Positions 6,310 through 12,902 of a stretch of 21,764 bases of DNA are shown piece after piece. The stretch is taken from contig JBBQRA010000090.1 of assembly GCA_038215275.1 (NCBI GenBank), positions 1-21,764 of the forward strand, read 5' to 3'. Each line of letters starts with the position of its first letter. The stretch's first letter is position 1. Under the pieces are notes generated by a model. It was not told where the DNA came from, ran no database searches, and saw nothing but the letters and a program-made list of their open reading frames with translations. A program made the translations under genes and the position numbers. The stretch is from Ga0077553 sp038215275. Lineage in GTDB: Bacteria; Acidobacteriota; Terriglobia; Bryobacterales; Bryobacteraceae.

Positions 6310-9006
6310 ATGCGCCCTCTTCTTTTCGTTGCTTTCGCCGCCTCGGCCGCCCTTTGCGTAGCCCAGACGGTCGACCGCCCCGTCCGTGCCGTCTCCGACC
6401 CCGGCACCGTCACCACCCGCCAATCCATCACCCCAGCCGGAGTACCCACCGTTTTCGAAGGGCGAGTCTACGCTGTAGCCTTTGGCAGCCAACCCTCTGA
6501 ACTCCTCGTCTCCCATGCCGCAGGCGTTTACCGCCTCGACTGGCGCGGCAATCGCGTCCTCACCCGGCAACCCATGCGGGGCCGCGCCGCGCTTCAAGGC
6601 CTCGCCTACTCCGGCACCGCCTACACCGCGCCCGCCCCCGACAAGAAGGTCCAACTCCACCGCGACGGGAAACCCTTCGGTCCCGTCCTCGGAGAACTCC
6701 TCGCCGGCGCCCTCTCCGTGCAAGCTTCCCGCGCCGCGGTGCCCCTCATCTACAACAACCAACTCGCCGTCGTCGACCTCACCTCCGGCCAGCTAATCGC
6801 CAAAATTCCAACCGGCATCGCCCCCTTCGCCGCCGCCCTCTCCGCCGACGGCCAAACCGCCTACGTCTCCAATTGGGGCGGCCGCCTGCCCAAATCCGGC
6901 GACCTAACCGCCCCTACCGGCATAGCCCCCACCGCTGACAAAGTCGTAGTCGACGCCCGCGGCATTGCTTCCACCGGCACGGTCTCCCGCATCGATATCG
7001 CCACGCAGAAGGTGACCCACACCCTCACGACCGGCCTCCACCCTACCGGTCTTTATTGGGACCACGCGGCCAATCGCCTTTACGTCGCCAACTCCAACAG
7101 CGATACGGTCACAGTGATTGATACCAAAACCCAAGCGACCATCCGTACCATCTCCCTGCAGCCGTGGGCGCAGAAGGTGAACGGCATCGCCCCCAACGCC
7201 CTGATAGTTGGGCAGGGAACTCTCTATGTCGCCTGTGGCGGCATCAACGCCGTGCTCCTCGTCGATACCGCAACCGGCGCCCTGAAAGGCTCCATCCCCA
7301 CCGCCTGGTACCCCAACTCCCTCGCCCTCAGCCCCGATGGCCAGCGTCTCGCTGTCGGCGCGCTGCTCGGCGCAGGCTCCGGTTGGCGGGACAAGCCGAC
7401 CAGCCGCTACGTCCACGCCAACCGCGGCGCCGTCGCCGTCATCGATCTCCCCACTCCCGCCCAGCTCACGAACTACACGACGGCGGTCGCCGAAAACAAT
7501 CACATGGCCACCACCCGCGCAGCGACTCCTCGCCCCAATGCCGAGGCTCAACCCATCCCCGAGCGTTCCGGCGAACCCTCGCCCATCGAACATATCGTTT
7601 ACATCATCAAGGAAAACCGCACTTACGATCAGGTCTTTGGTGACCTCCCCCGCGGCAACGGCGACCCCTCGCTCGTCATGTTCGGCAATGACGTCACCCC
7701 CAATCACCACCGACTCGCCGAACAGTTCGTTACCCTCGATAACTTCTACGCCACCGGCGGCAACTCCGGCGACGGCCACCAATGGGCCACGCAAGCCAGT
7801 GAGACCGCCTATTGCCTCTGGCCCGGCTACGAAGGCCGCAGCTACCCCTTCGACGGCACCGACCCAATAGCCTACGCCTCCGGGGGATTCCTCTGGGACT
7901 ACGCCCTCGCTCGCCAGAAATCGGTCCGCATCTATGGCGAATACGCCGGACGCCGTCCTGAGCCTCGCGAACTCCGCCTCGATCTCCTCAACCGTTGGAA
8001 GGCCGGCGAAGACCTCACCACGCAATGGACCACCGTCGCCCCCATCGCCAGCATGAACAAGATCCTCGCCCCCCAATACCCCGCCTACACCAACTCCATC
8101 CCCGACGTCGTCCGGGCCCAGATTTTCCTTAAGGACCTCAAACAATGGGACGCCAACGGTAAAATGCCAAATCTGGTTCTGTTGCAACTACCCTCCGATC
8201 ACACCTTCGGCGCCGCCCCCGGAGTCTCCACACCGAAAGCCATGGTGGCCGATAACGACCTCGCCCTCGGCCAGATTGTCGAAGGCCTCTCGAAGTCCAA
8301 ATTCTGGCCCAAAATGGCGATCTTCGTCATTGAGGATGACGCCCAGAACGGTGTCGACCACGTAGACGGCCACCGTACCGTCGCCCTCGCCGTCAGCCCG
8401 TACACCAAGCGCGGTCACGTCGACTCCACGTTCTATTCAAACCAGTCGATGGTAAAGACCATCGAGCTCATTCTGGGCCTCCCCACCATGTCGCTCTTCG
8501 ATCTCATCGCGCACGACATGCGCGAAAGCTTCACGGCCACCCCGGACGTGACCCCCTACGCCGCCGTCGAGCCCAAGCAGTCGCTCTTCGACCGCAACCC
8601 GGCAGTTAATGCCCTTCGCGGCCCTGCCCGCCAAGCAGCCATCGAATCCGCGAAGATGCGCTGGGAGGTTCCGGACGCGGTCCCTACCGAGAAGCTCAAC
8701 CGCATCGTCTGGGGCCAGATCCGCGGCTGGAATACCCCGTACCCCCAACCCCGCAACGCGGTTTTCGCCCCCATGGCGATCGAAACCGAGGACGAGGAGT
8801 TGGAGGAAAAGCGGTTGGGTTACCGCTTTTCCTCCAACTGCTCCGCCAGCCAGGGAAAATGGAACTTCAGAACACTGCGACGCATAATCACCACTTGCGT
8901 CGTAGTGTCCCCCTCTTTCTTAACGCCCATCGCCATCATCAGCCGGTCGCTCCCCATCAATCGCACTCGGACGGCCCATTGCGGATCCTTCTCGCTCGGC
9001 CAATAG
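6310..9006 (+). CDS. Secreted YVTN beta-propeller / phosphoesterase fusion
   Basis: 898 residues. The signal peptide ends near residue 18 (SAALCVAQ). Residues about 40-400 form a YncE-like beta-propeller with repeats such as RLYVANSNSDTVTVIDTKT and LALSPDGQRLAVGA. The C-terminal catalytic part is a phosphoesterase of the phospholipase C/acid phosphatase type: IVYIIKENRTYDQVFGD (from about 428, Asn436), DNFYATGGNSGDGHQW (477 on), IEDDAQNG (Glu675, Asp676-677) and DHVDGHRT (His684, His688). It should hydrolyse phosphate mono- or diesters outside the cytoplasm. The ATG at 6310 opens the signal peptide. The family part ends near residue 836 (ETEDEELEEKR). The last 60 or so residues are purely antisense to the next gene and look like run-on after stop loss. 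The true end is therefore uncertain. Confidence 0.9.
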   Translation: MRPLLFVAFAASAALCVAQTVDRPVRAVSDPGTVTTRQSITPAGVPTVFEGRVYAVAFGSQPSELLVSHAAGVYRLDWRGNRVLTRQPMRGRAALQGLAYSGTAYTAPAPDKKVQLHRDGKPFGPVLGELLAGALSVQASRAAVPLIYNNQLAVVDLTSGQLIAKIPTGIAPFAAALSADGQTAYVSNWGGRLPKSGDLTAPTGIAPTADKVVVDARGIASTGTVSRIDIATQKVTHTLTTGLHPTGLYWDHAANRLYVANSNSDTVTVIDTKTQATIRTISLQPWAQKVNGIAPNALIVGQGTLYVACGGINAVLLVDTATGALKGSIPTAWYPNSLALSPDGQRLAVGALLGAGSGWRDKPTSRYVHANRGAVAVIDLPTPAQLTNYTTAVAENNHMATTRAATPRPNAEAQPIPERSGEPSPIEHIVYIIKENRTYDQVFGDLPRGNGDPSLVMFGNDVTPNHHRLAEQFVTLDNFYATGGNSGDGHQWATQASETAYCLWPGYEGRSYPFDGTDPIAYASGGFLWDYALARQKSVRIYGEYAGRRPEPRELRLDLLNRWKAGEDLTTQWTTVAPIASMNKILAPQYPAYTNSIPDVVRAQIFLKDLKQWDANGKMPNLVLLQLPSDHTFGAAPGVSTPKAMVADNDLALGQIVEGLSKSKFWPKMAIFVIEDDAQNGVDHVDGHRTVALAVSPYTKRGHVDSTFYSNQSMVKTIELILGLPTMSLFDLIAHDMRESFTATPDVTPYAAVEPKQSLFDRNPAVNALRGPARQAAIESAKMRWEVPDAVPTEKLNRIVWGQIRGWNTPYPQPRNAVFAPMAIETEDEELEEKRLGYRFSSNCSASQGKWNFRTLRRIITTCVVVSPSFLTPIAIISRSLPINRTRTAHCGSFSLGQ
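8798..8839. repeat. Perfect 18-bp inverted repeat at a convergent gene junction
   Basis: AGTTGGAGGAAAAGCGGT (8798-8815) and its exact complement (8822-8839) flank a 6-nt loop TGGGTT (8816-8821). The minus-strand gene's stop TAA (8820-8822) falls at the edge of the loop. The arms encode the same peptide in both convergent genes: ELEEKR on the plus strand and QLEEKR on the minus strand. It could fold as a strong hairpin in either transcript and act as a two-way 3' end. No T-run follows on either strand. Confidence 0.85.
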
Positions 9007-9335
9007 TGCGTCTTCGCATTCTTAGCCGGAAACAGGGCGTCCACGTTCACCGGGGTATGAAAATTCCGGGTCACGCTCGCCAGCTTCCCATCTGATTTCC
9101 GGAACACGAGCAGGTGGCTGAAGTCATGCTGATCCAGTACGTCCGTCTTGTAGTACCACGAGAAATACCCGGGGCTGGCTTCACCGGTTTGCACCGGCTG
9201 GCCCATTCCCCGGGTCAGCTGCTCGGGAGTCTCCTCGAGCGAATACCGCAAAAGCTCCCCTACCGGGAGGAGAGTTTGGCCGGCGGTAAGCCCGGCCAAA
9301 ATTCCTCCCAGCAGAACGAAACGAACCCAGCTCAT
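8820..9335 (-). CDS. Small secreted protein, partner of the alkaline phosphatase
   Basis: 171 residues. A clear signal peptide (about 1-19, FVLLGGILAGLTAGQ) precedes a globular domain of unknown family. Residues 33-62 (EETPEQLTRGMGQPV, then FSWYYKTD) recall the small SmpA/BamE-like pattern of a helix followed by a G-P turn and strand, but this is a weak visual likeness. Its ATG overlaps the stop of the alkaline phosphatase gene (ATGA, 9332-9335), so it is probably translated by coupling and may help or modify that enzyme. A strong hairpin lies within its signal-peptide codons and a perfect inverted repeat at its end. The plus-strand neighbour runs 187 bp into it in antisense. Confidence 0.75.
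   Translation of the reverse strand: MSWVRFVLLGGILAGLTAGQTLLPVGELLRYSLEETPEQLTRGMGQPVQTGEASPGYFSWYYKTDVLDQHDFSHLLVFRKSDGKLASVTRNFHTPVNVDALFPAKNAKTHYWPSEKDPQWAVRVRLMGSDRLMMAMGVKKEGDTTTQVVIMRRSVLKFHFPWLAEQLEEKR
9265..9309. repeat. Strong hairpin between alkaline phosphatase and its partner gene
   Basis: GGGAGGA (9265-9271) pairs with TCCTCCC (9303-9309), and TTTGGCCGG (9275-9283) with CCGGCCAAA (9292-9300). A 3/2-nt internal bulge and an 8-nt loop separate them, giving 16 base pairs. In the minus-strand mRNA it begins 23 nt after the phosphatase stop and lies inside the signal-peptide codons of the next gene. It could tune expression of the second gene or stabilise the upstream mRNA. Confidence 0.65.
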
Positions 9336-11326
9336 TTGCCTACCGACTGCGGAAACTGCGTCGACTTCAGCAGGTCCACCAACTTGTCGCCTTCGCTGGT
9401 ATCGGTGCTCAGGGCCGCCGCCATCTTGAAGAAGATATCGGTCTGGTCCATGTAGCCCGTAAAGAGGAACGCGCCCGGCCCTTCAGCCGTCACCGGTACG
9501 CTCGACGCCGTATGGTCGCCTGTCCGGAATCCTACCGAAAGCCGACGGATCCCCGCTCCCGAGTTCAACGGGTAGCCGGTTGCCGCATCCATCCGATATG
9601 CCGGGCTCCCAAAGTAAGTCGAATAGGTGCTAGAGGCCGGATTGCTCGCCACCGCCGTCGGGGAAAACGAGCCCGGCATCGCCCGTGCGCCGCCATTGTT
9701 GCTCGCCCCGGTGCTCGCGTTGTTGAACGGCAGTCCCGCCCGCGCGTTCGTGTAGGAGTCACCGTAAACGGTGAAGTCCGAAGTGCCCGCCGGCGTCGTA
9801 TAGGTCACCTGCGTGCTCTTATTCCGGTTGAGATATTCGTCGTCCGGTGTATTGCTTACGCCAATCAGGTGCATCGACTGGTCATGGTCGGCTGTCACCA
9901 CGATTAGCGTGTCTTTCTGCGTCCGCTTCGCTGCCCACGCCCGGACTACGCCGATGGACTTGTCCAGCTCAATCGTGTCCCAAATCGTACCTGCCGCGTT
10001 GTTCGGGTGTGACTGCTTATCGATCGACGCTGCTTCAACCATCAGAATGAACGGCGACTGCGAAAAGCTCGACGAAAGGACCTCGATCGCCTTCTCCGTC
10101 ATCGTTTCGAGCATCGGTTGATCGGTGAACGCACCCAGGTTTGCCGTTGGCTCAGAAGACGGCCGCGGCAGCTTCAGCTTGTCGTAGGCCACGTCCATGT
10201 TCACGTCCGCCGCGGTCGTAATGCCATTCGAACCAGGCGCAGGCGCCGCCGAACCCTTAAACAATCCAATGACCGGCTGCCCGAACTGCAGCGTCTTCAA
10301 CTGCGCCGCCGTTGTTACATAGCGATAGCCTAGCCCCTGCAGTTCGCCGATCAGGTTCCGGCGGTCTGGCCGCCCTGCCGCCGTGAACGGATCCGTACCG
10401 CCGCCGAGGATCACATCAAACGCCGGAGCGCCGTTGAGCATCGGGTTCTCCCGGTATTGCCGCGCAATCTCCAACCGCGTCTGCCGAAAACCCGAGTATG
10501 CGCCCTGCGCCGCCGGGGTCGCGTCTGTAATCGCCGCCGTCGACACGATGCCCTTCCGGTAGTTGTAGCGCCGCTTCAGGTACTGCCACAAGTTCTCCAC
10601 GCGCGGATTGTCCAGGATAAACGGCTGCGTCGCGGCCGTCGTCATTCCATTGAACCGCCACCGGCAGTCCGTCCCGTCCTCAAACACATTCACTGCGTTC
10701 AAGAAGCTCTTGTTCCCTGAAGCCCACGACGTCCCTGTATTCGTCGAGTCCGGCACAATCGAGTCCGTGCCATGCGTCATGGACATTCCGGCAATCGGCA
10801 TCTTGTCCATTTCCAGCAGGTTGTCAAAGAAGCCCTCGCGGAACGAACTCTTTCCCTCGGCATCCAAGATCGACCGCGACACCAGCCGCGCCGCATCCCG
10901 GTAAGCCGTTCCCATTGCGTCACCAATAAAGAGGACGATGTTCCGCCGCTGACGGCCCACCATGCTGAACGGCCGAACGGTAACCACCCGCTTATCCGTA
11001 AGGTTCGCCCCATCCGCCGTCAGCGAAAAGGAAACCTCGACCTCGCCGGTCGTCTCCAGAGACTGCAGGTTCGCCCGGATGACATAGTCCGGCGAAGCAT
11101 CGCAATCCAGCTCCGTCTTCACCGGTGCGGCGAACTTCGCCGTGATGTCCATGGCCCCCGCCATCACCTTCAGATTGCTGACGGCGTTCGCGTTCCGGAC
11201 TTCAATCACCATGTCAACTAACTGGCCTTCCAGCATCCGGAGCCGCTCGGGCAAAACAAATTTCGCTTGCGGCGCATTTCCTTGCGCCATCACACTAACT
11301 TGCACTAGAGGGTTCTTGTAAGACAC
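9332..11326 (-). CDS. Alkaline phosphatase (PhoA superfamily) with N-terminal Ig-like region
   Basis: 664 residues. About 120 strand-rich N-terminal residues, probably Ig-like, precede a PhoA-type catalytic domain. Visible motifs: VLFIGDAMG (Asp136), VPDSTNTGTSWA (nucleophile Ser194, aligned to E. coli Ser102), ITDATPAAQ, EAASIDKQSH (Glu431, Asp436, His440), VTADHDQS (Asp480, His481) and GDHTASSVP (His605). The two-zinc and Mg ligand set therefore looks complete. An Asn/Ser/Gly-rich insertion lies at about 495-590. The start is GTG at 11326, preceded by GGAG 5 nt upstream; the frame closes at 11378, so no longer start exists. No signal peptide is visible, odd for an enzyme that normally works in the periplasm. 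It is coupled to the small secreted gene downstream through ATGA. Confidence 0.9.
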   Translation of the reverse strand: MSYKNPLVQVSVMAQGNAPQAKFVLPERLRMLEGQLVDMVIEVRNANAVSNLKVMAGAMDITAKFAAPVKTELDCDASPDYVIRANLQSLETTGEVEVSFSLTADGANLTDKRVVTVRPFSMVGRQRRNIVLFIGDAMGTAYRDAARLVSRSILDAEGKSSFREGFFDNLLEMDKMPIAGMSMTHGTDSIVPDSTNTGTSWASGNKSFLNAVNVFEDGTDCRWRFNGMTTAATQPFILDNPRVENLWQYLKRRYNYRKGIVSTAAITDATPAAQGAYSGFRQTRLEIARQYRENPMLNGAPAFDVILGGGTDPFTAAGRPDRRNLIGELQGLGYRYVTTAAQLKTLQFGQPVIGLFKGSAAPAPGSNGITTAADVNMDVAYDKLKLPRPSSEPTANLGAFTDQPMLETMTEKAIEVLSSSFSQSPFILMVEAASIDKQSHPNNAAGTIWDTIELDKSIGVVRAWAAKRTQKDTLIVVTADHDQSMHLIGVSNTPDDEYLNRNKSTQVTYTTPAGTSDFTVYGDSYTNARAGLPFNNASTGASNNGGARAMPGSFSPTAVASNPASSTYSTYFGSPAYRMDAATGYPLNSGAGIRRLSVGFRTGDHTASSVPVTAEGPGAFLFTGYMDQTDIFFKMAAALSTDTSEGDKLVDLLKSTQFPQSVGK

Positions 11327-11339
11327 ACGATCTCCAGGT

Positions 11340-11355
11340 GTGGCAGAAGTGCCAC
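11340..11355. repeat. Small hairpin GTGGCA-GAAG-TGCCAC upstream of the phosphatase
   Basis: Six-base perfect arms with a 4-nt loop lie 13 bp before the GTG start and next to the GGAG ribosome site. It could mildly affect initiation or be an operator half-site. It is short enough to be chance. Confidence 0.3.
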
Positions 11356-11410
11356 TCCCGAGCGTATGTTTTGGATGTTACGCCGACACAACGTCACGAT
11401 GTCAGGACGG

Positions 11411-11977
11411 TTACTTCCGTAGCGCCTCGAGGTCAATCGTCACCGTCACCTCGTCGCCCACCACGATCGTCCCCGTCTCCAGCACCCGGTTCCACGTCAG
11501 GCCAAACGCCTTCCGGCTGATCTTCGCCGTGCCTGATACGCCAATCATCATGGCTCCGCTGGCATGTTCCACCTCCGGCGAAGGCCCCTCGACATCCAAA
11601 ATCACCGGCTGCGTCACCCCATGCAGCGTCAACTCCCCGGCGATTTTCAGTCCCGCGCCCTCCTTCCAAACCTTCGTGCTCCGGAACTTCATCTCCGGAT
11701 ACTTCGCGACGTCAAAAAACTCGTCCGACTTCAAATCCGCGTCCCGCTTGGGCTCTCGCGTGTCAATGGTGCTCACGTCGATCGTGGCCTCCACCTTACT
11801 CGCCTCCACTTTCGCCGGGTCGTACACAACTGTTCCCGCCACTTTCGAAAACTGCCCCCGGACGTTCGACACCATCATGTGCCGCACCGAGAACGAGGCC
11901 GAACTGTGCTTGGAATCAATCGTGTACTCCGCCGCCATCAGCGGCAGCGCCAGCGCGAGAGCCATAACGAAACGCAT
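11411..11977 (-). CDS. YceI family periplasmic lipid-binding protein
   Basis: 188 residues, the normal YceI length. The signal peptide is about 1-16 (MALALALPLMAAE). The lipocalin-like barrel starts at once with the family pattern YTIDSKHSSASFSVRHMM (18-35), followed by VSNVRGQFSKVAGTVVYDP, then SDEFFDVAKYPEMKFRS (84-100) and LTLHGVTQPV (116-125). YceI proteins bind polyisoprenoid or other amphiphilic lipids and are often linked to stress. Start: AAGGGG lies 8 nt before the ATG. It follows the SnoaL-like gene by 5 bp, so it is in one unit with marR and snoaL. Confidence 0.92.
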   Translation of the reverse strand: MRFVMALALALPLMAAEYTIDSKHSSASFSVRHMMVSNVRGQFSKVAGTVVYDPAKVEASKVEATIDVSTIDTREPKRDADLKSDEFFDVAKYPEMKFRSTKVWKEGAGLKIAGELTLHGVTQPVILDVEGPSPEVEHASGAMMIGVSGTAKISRKAFGLTWNRVLETGTIVVGDEVTVTIDLEALRK

Positions 11978-11982
11978 AGGTT

Positions 11983-12309
11983 TTACCCCTTGTTGTAGTA
12001 GAAACGTTCGTGGACGATCTGTCCGTCCTTCCACTTTCTCACGGCGACCTGCTCCAGCGTAGTGCGGGAGCCGCCCTGAAAGGTGATATCCATCTTCCAC
12101 TGGCTAAAGCTCACGTCTCCGTTCACGGCCGTAGCCTCCACGCTCGCGCCGTGGAACTCCTGAATGCTCGCCACGAACTTCTTCTCGTTCTCCCGGTTGG
12201 CGTCCTTGCCCACCAGCGGCTCGGCCTTGTTCTCCTGCATCACGACGTCCTCGGCGTAGAACTTCTCAAACGCGCCGAGAATGTCGCCCGCCAAAACCTG
12301 GGCATTCAA
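11983..12309 (-). pseudogene. SnoaL-like (NTF2-fold) gene with an in-frame TAA at codon 6
   Basis: The body (LNAQVLAGDILGAFEKFYAED onward, 108 residues from TTG 12309) is a SnoaL-like alpha+beta barrel, with DVVMQEN, VGKDANR and WKMDITFQGG on successive elements. This fold covers small-molecule isomerases, hydrolases and binding proteins; the ligand is unknown. The natural start appears to be ATG 12334-12336: it overlaps the marR stop as ATGA, has GGAG 8 nt upstream and is in frame. From there the codons read M-N-I-A-E, then TAA (12319-12321), then D-A-Q-L. A CAA-to-TAA change would explain this. The gene may be dead, may restart at TTG 12309, or may reflect a sequencing error. The rest is intact, so loss would be recent. 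Confidence 0.7.
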
Positions 12310-12332
12310 TTGAGCATCTTACTCTGCAATAT

Positions 12333-12821
12333 TCATGGGTATAACTCCGGATAGCGGATGCGGTCGAGATACTCGACCAGGGTTTCTAATGCCTCAGGGC
12401 GCAAAGCCCCGAAGCTTCTCTGCGACGATTCGTCCACCGGGCCATCGAGCGACGCCAATAGCGTCCTTCCCGCCTCGGTCAACGTACACAAAACCTGCCG
12501 CCGATCCTCTTTACACCGCACCCGGTCCACCAGACCTTTGGCCTCCAGCTTGTCCAACAACCGCGTCACCCCCGGCTGCCGCTCCACCATCCGGCCGGCA
12601 ATCTCGAGCGTAGGCAAACCTGCCGCCCCCGCTCCCCGGAGAATTCGCAGTACGTTGTACTGCTCCAGACTTACGTCGTGCCGCGCCATCAATACCGACG
12701 ACCGCCGACGCAACTCGTCCACCGTCCGGAGCAGCGCCAGATAGGCCTCTTGAGCACGGCTCGGAAACGGCTTCGTCTGGCGAAGCTCTTCCCGCAACCG
12801 CTGTGTCGACTGCCGTTCCAT
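12333..12821 (-). CDS. MarR family transcriptional regulator
   Basis: 162 residues. The MarR winged helix-turn-helix spans about 45-120: SLEQYNVLRILRGAG, LPTLEIAGRMVERQPGVTRLL (the latter part the recognition helix), then KGLVDRVRCKEDRRQVLCTLTEAG (wing with DRR 106-108). Flanking helices 22-45 and 125-155 form the dimer interface. It is the first gene of the unit with the SnoaL-like and YceI genes, and its stop overlaps the SnoaL-like start (ATGA). A perfect 12-bp palindrome on its own -35 box points to autorepression relieved by a small ligand, the usual MarR mode; the ligand is unknown. The ATG at 12821 lies 6 bp after the -10, so the mRNA is probably leaderless. Confidence 0.92.
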   Translation of the reverse strand: MERQSTQRLREELRQTKPFPSRAQEAYLALLRTVDELRRRSSVLMARHDVSLEQYNVLRILRGAGAAGLPTLEIAGRMVERQPGVTRLLDKLEAKGLVDRVRCKEDRRQVLCTLTEAGRTLLASLDGPVDESSQRSFGALRPEALETLVEYLDRIRYPELYP

Positions 12822-12827
12822 GTGAGT

Positions 12828-12856
12828 ACCATATCAATCAATAATTGACTAGTCAA
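12828..12856 (-). promoter_or_regulatory. marR promoter
   Basis: Read on the minus strand, TTGACT (12851-12856, 5 of 6) is followed after exactly 17 bp by TATGGT (12828-12833, 4 of 6). The -10 ends 6 bp before the marR ATG, so transcription should begin at or beside the start codon. No Shine-Dalgarno is present. Confidence 0.6.
12845..12856. promoter_or_regulatory. Palindromic operator TTGACTAGTCAA, likely MarR site
   Basis: A perfect 12-bp dyad covers the -35 box of marR and lies between marR and the divergent membrane-protein gene that starts at 12903. MarR dimers typically bind AT-rich palindromes of this type at their own promoters. The site is well placed to block polymerase at marR; it could also influence the divergent gene. 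Confidence 0.65.
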
Positions 12857-12902
12857 GTAAAAATGCCACCGACCCCGCTTGTGGTAAAAACGGAACTCCC
12901 CC

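Noticed and set aside
6904..8187. 427-codon minus-strand open frame
   Set aside because: Antisense shadow of the YVTN/phosphoesterase; no domain, low-complexity Gly/Val/Asp.
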